Program-made: the position numbers and the translations under genes
Assembly: GCA_012932295.1 (NCBI GenBank)
Contig: JAAONU010000016.1
Location: 30,007,290 to 30,071,289 of the forward strand
Direction of reading: 5' to 3'
DNA: 64,000 nucleotides
Origin: Cyclina sinensis
Taxonomy: Eukaryota; Mollusca; Bivalvia; Venerida; Veneridae
In this document: piece by piece, positions 61,302 through 64,000 of the stretch
Position numbering within the stretch: position 1 is the first letter of the stretch
How the letters are laid out: each line of letters starts with the position of its first letter
The notes under the pieces: generated by a model
What the model saw: the letters and a program-made list of their open reading frames with translations, nothing else
Database searches by the model: none
Told to the model about the DNA's origin: nothing

Positions 61302-61768
61302 AACCCAACGTTGATGAGTGAGCTTATTGATGAATCTAAGCATTTTCTGCTAAGTCCACAAAGGAGTTATGAGATTGATGATTGTAGACACGTTGTTCTC
61401 TTTGTTGTGTTGATTGGGCTTTTCCACTGGCAAAATCTTCTTCTGTCTAAAGAAAAGTTATACAAAAATACTCCTTAAAATATGTATTTATCAATATCTT
61501 TACAAAGGGTGGCTTTCAGCTCACACAATGGGTTACATGCTCACATTCTGGAAACAGTAATACATGTATGTTAATATAATTATACACACCTTGTAAATCC
61601 TTTATTTACATGTAATAACTGATCAGATATCAAGGAAAAAGTAGTAAAAGCTTCTGTTCATGTCAACTTGTTATCTATTTAGTTTATTTAAAGTTTAACC
61701 CTTTGAAGCAAAGTGTGTTGTTTTGATAAATGCTTGCTGTGTGAAAATTGATTTCTTGGCTTTTTTTT

Positions 61769-63662
61769 AGCTCACCTGAGCACAAAGTGCTCAGGGTGAG
61801 CTTTTCTGATCAGTCTTTGTCCGTCCGTCGTCCGTCCGTCGTCAACTTTTCATTCAAAGGCCTCTGAAACCAATGGGGCAAATTTAATGAAACTTGCCTG
61901 GGATGTTCCTTGCATGAAGCTCTAACAAGATTGTTCAAATGTTTCTGGTCCATTGCATTTCTGGTTCACTGGAGCTAAAAATACATTTTATAAGTTGGAT
62001 CTTTAAAAATCTTCTTCTCCGAAACCACAAGGCCTGGAGCTTTGATATTTGGTATGAAGCATCATCTAGTGGACCTCTGCCAAGTTTGTTCAAATTATGT
62101 CCCTGGGGTCAAAAATGGCCCTGCCCCGGGGGTCACTTGTTTTACATAGAGTTATATAAGAAAGTCTTAAAAAAACTTCTTGTCAGAAACTGTAAGTTAC
62201 AGAGCTTAGATATTTAGCGTGTAGCAATATCTAGTGGACCTCTACCAAGCTTGTTCAAATCATGGCCTCTGGATCAAAAATGGCCCTGCCCCGGGGGTCA
62301 CTTGTTTTACATAGAGTTATATAGGAAAGTCTTAAAAAAACTTCTTGTCAGAAACTGTAAGTTACAGAGCTTAGATATTTAGCGTGTAGCATTGTCTAGT
62401 GGACCTCTACCAAGTTTGTTCAAATCATGGCCTCTGGGTCAAAAATGGCCCCGCCCCAGGGGTCACTTGTTTTACATAGAGTTATATTGGAAAATCTTAA
62501 AAAATCTTCTTTTCAGAAACCGTAAGTTATAGAGCTTAGATATTTGGTGTGTAGTATTGTCTAGTGGACCTCTACCAAGTTTGTTCAAATCATGGCCTCT
62601 GCTTCAAAAATGGCCCCGTCCCAGGGGTCACTTGTTTTACATAGAGTTATATAGGAAAAACTTTAAAAATCTTCTTGTTAGAAACCGTAAGTTATAGAGC
62701 TTAGATATTTGGTTTGTAGCATTGTCTAGTCTAGGTTTTAAAAATCTTCACAGGAGAAACCATAAGGCTTAGAGTTAAGATATTTTGTATGAAGCATTGT
62801 CTAGAGGACCTCTACCAAGTTTGTTTAAGTCATGGACCCTAGGTCAAAAATGGCCCCACCCCAGGGGTCACATGTTTTACAGAGAGTTATATAGGAAAAG
62901 GTTTTAAAAATCTTCTTGTCATAAACAACAAGGCTTAAGTTAAGATATTTGTTGTGCAGCATTACCTAATGGACCTCTATCAAGTTTGTTCAAATCATGG
63001 CCCCTTGGTCAAAATAGGCCCTGCCCTAGGGGTCACATGTTTTACATAGAATTATATAGGGAAAACTTGAAAAATCTTCTTGTCAAAAACCACAAGGCCT
63101 AGAGTTAAGATATTTGGTATGCAGCATTGTCTAGTGGACCTCTACCAAGTTTGTTAGAAAAATGTCCCTGGGGTCAGTATTGGACCTGCCCCAGGGGTCA
63201 CAAGTTTTAAATAACAATATAGAAGAAAATCTTTAAAAATCTTCTTGTCTGAAACCACAAGGTCTAGAATTTTAAAATTTGGCACGAAGCAAGCTATCAA
63301 GCTTTTTCAAATTATTAGATTAGGTTAAAGGTCACGGAGGCTAAAAGTAGATTTATCTACTGTACCTCATAGAGCCTTCATTTATAGACCAATATCTTTG
63401 ATATTCAGTGTAGAGGTTCCTTGCATGGACCTCTACCCATGGGTAGGGTTTGAGGTCACTGGGTCAAGGTCAAGGTCACTATAGATTATAATAGATATTT
63501 CTACTTTCTGTCATAGAGCCTTTATTTATTGACTGATATTTTACATATTTGGTTTGTAGGCACTTACATATTTTCAATTAAAAAATGAAATACTGCTTAA
63601 CAGCAAACCTACAGCCAAAGTACTCAGGTGAGCGATCCAGGGCCATCATGGCCCTCTTGTTT
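61769..63662 (+). mobile_element. Large HINE/pearl-like element in intron 56
   Basis: Begins with a palindrome, AGCTCACCTGAGCAC / GTGCTCAGGGTGAGCT (61769-61802), then a TCCG tract (61821-61840). About eight units of about 166 bp follow (marked by TAGTGGACCTCT at about 62067, 62234, 62399, 62567, 62965 and 63134). The right end has CTCAGGTGAGC (63623-63633), inverted to the start, and a hairpin AGGGCCAT CATGGCCCT (63640-63656), then CTTGTTT. Non-coding. Confidence 0.8.
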
Positions 63663-64000
63663 ACTCTAAAACTTTGAAAATATCATGTCAGCTGTGTTCT
63701 GTTGATGATGATTGAATTAATCTAGAAACTAATGAAATGCTAGATTTAATGCATGGTTTGATGAACTCATGAAAAAAATGATTTTCTTTTAAGAATTCAG
63801 TTACTTAATGGTTGTCTTAGATTTTGTTTTAAAGTATTGAAATTTCCAACGGTTTTTCATCTTCACAACCTACCAACTTAAATTGCTACCAGTGCTATTA
63901 AGTACTGCAGGTTCAGTAATTTTATACATTCATTTTTTTCATACAGTATAGTATTTGCTTTGATAAGTTTTGACCCATCATTACAAAACTGCAAAATTTC

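Larger units (their letters stand above)
58961..64000 (+). other. CFAP46 intron 56 (incomplete), filled with repeats
   Basis: At least 5 kb without a recognisable exon: a pogo-like element (59204-60040), a minisatellite (60455-60765), a tRNA-like repeat within inverted ends (60838-61301) and a long HINE-like element (61769-63662). The last 340 bases show nothing. Confidence 0.75.

Overview
This window looks like nuclear DNA of a marine bivalve mollusc. It is AT-rich and intron-dense, and it holds CR1/Jockey-type LINEs plus at least four intronic repeats of a type known mainly from bivalves (pearl/HINE-like: a TCCG tract, tandem core units of about 145-168 bp, a 3' hairpin and a CTTGT end). 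The species cannot be fixed from sequence alone.

Layout. Positions 1-127 (minus strand) hold one coding exon of an unidentified gene that begins with a start codon. Positions 190-7000 are intergenic and contain two minus-strand non-LTR retrotransposons. The first (about 287-2420) is 5'-truncated with an open reverse transcriptase frame. The second (about 3725-7000) is a PHD finger-endonuclease-RT element broken by stops and a frameshift. From 7721 to beyond the right edge, the plus strand is one large gene, the orthologue of CFAP46 (FAP46/TTC40), a protein of the C1d projection of the ciliary central pair. I could chain 56 coding exons (7721-58960) with compatible splice phases, encoding about 2,447 residues. 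The 3' end lies outside the window; the last 5 kb is intron.

Reading of the gene. Almost every exon joins in phase. Four early exons (5, 8, 13, 14) each need one base fewer, always at a short homopolymer; this suggests assembly indels or a damaged allele. Exons 7-12 encode a basic, Ser/Pro-rich linker, and every one has symmetric phase-2 boundaries, so each could be skipped without a frame change. Three possible microexons (18, 9 and 12 nt) also fit the reading phase.

Mobile elements in the introns. Intron 20 carries a tandem array containing repeated AGGTCA half-sites spaced as DR1. Introns 25, 53 and 56 carry three further HINE-like elements, and the one in intron 53 retains an endonuclease-like coding fragment beside its 3' end. 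Other introns carry a pogo-like element with perfect 19-bp inverted ends and TA flanks, several miniature piggyBac-like elements with TTAA ends, two foldback elements, tRNA-derived SINE-like sequences and several minisatellites. I saw no other protein-coding gene, no rRNA and no convincing functional tRNA.
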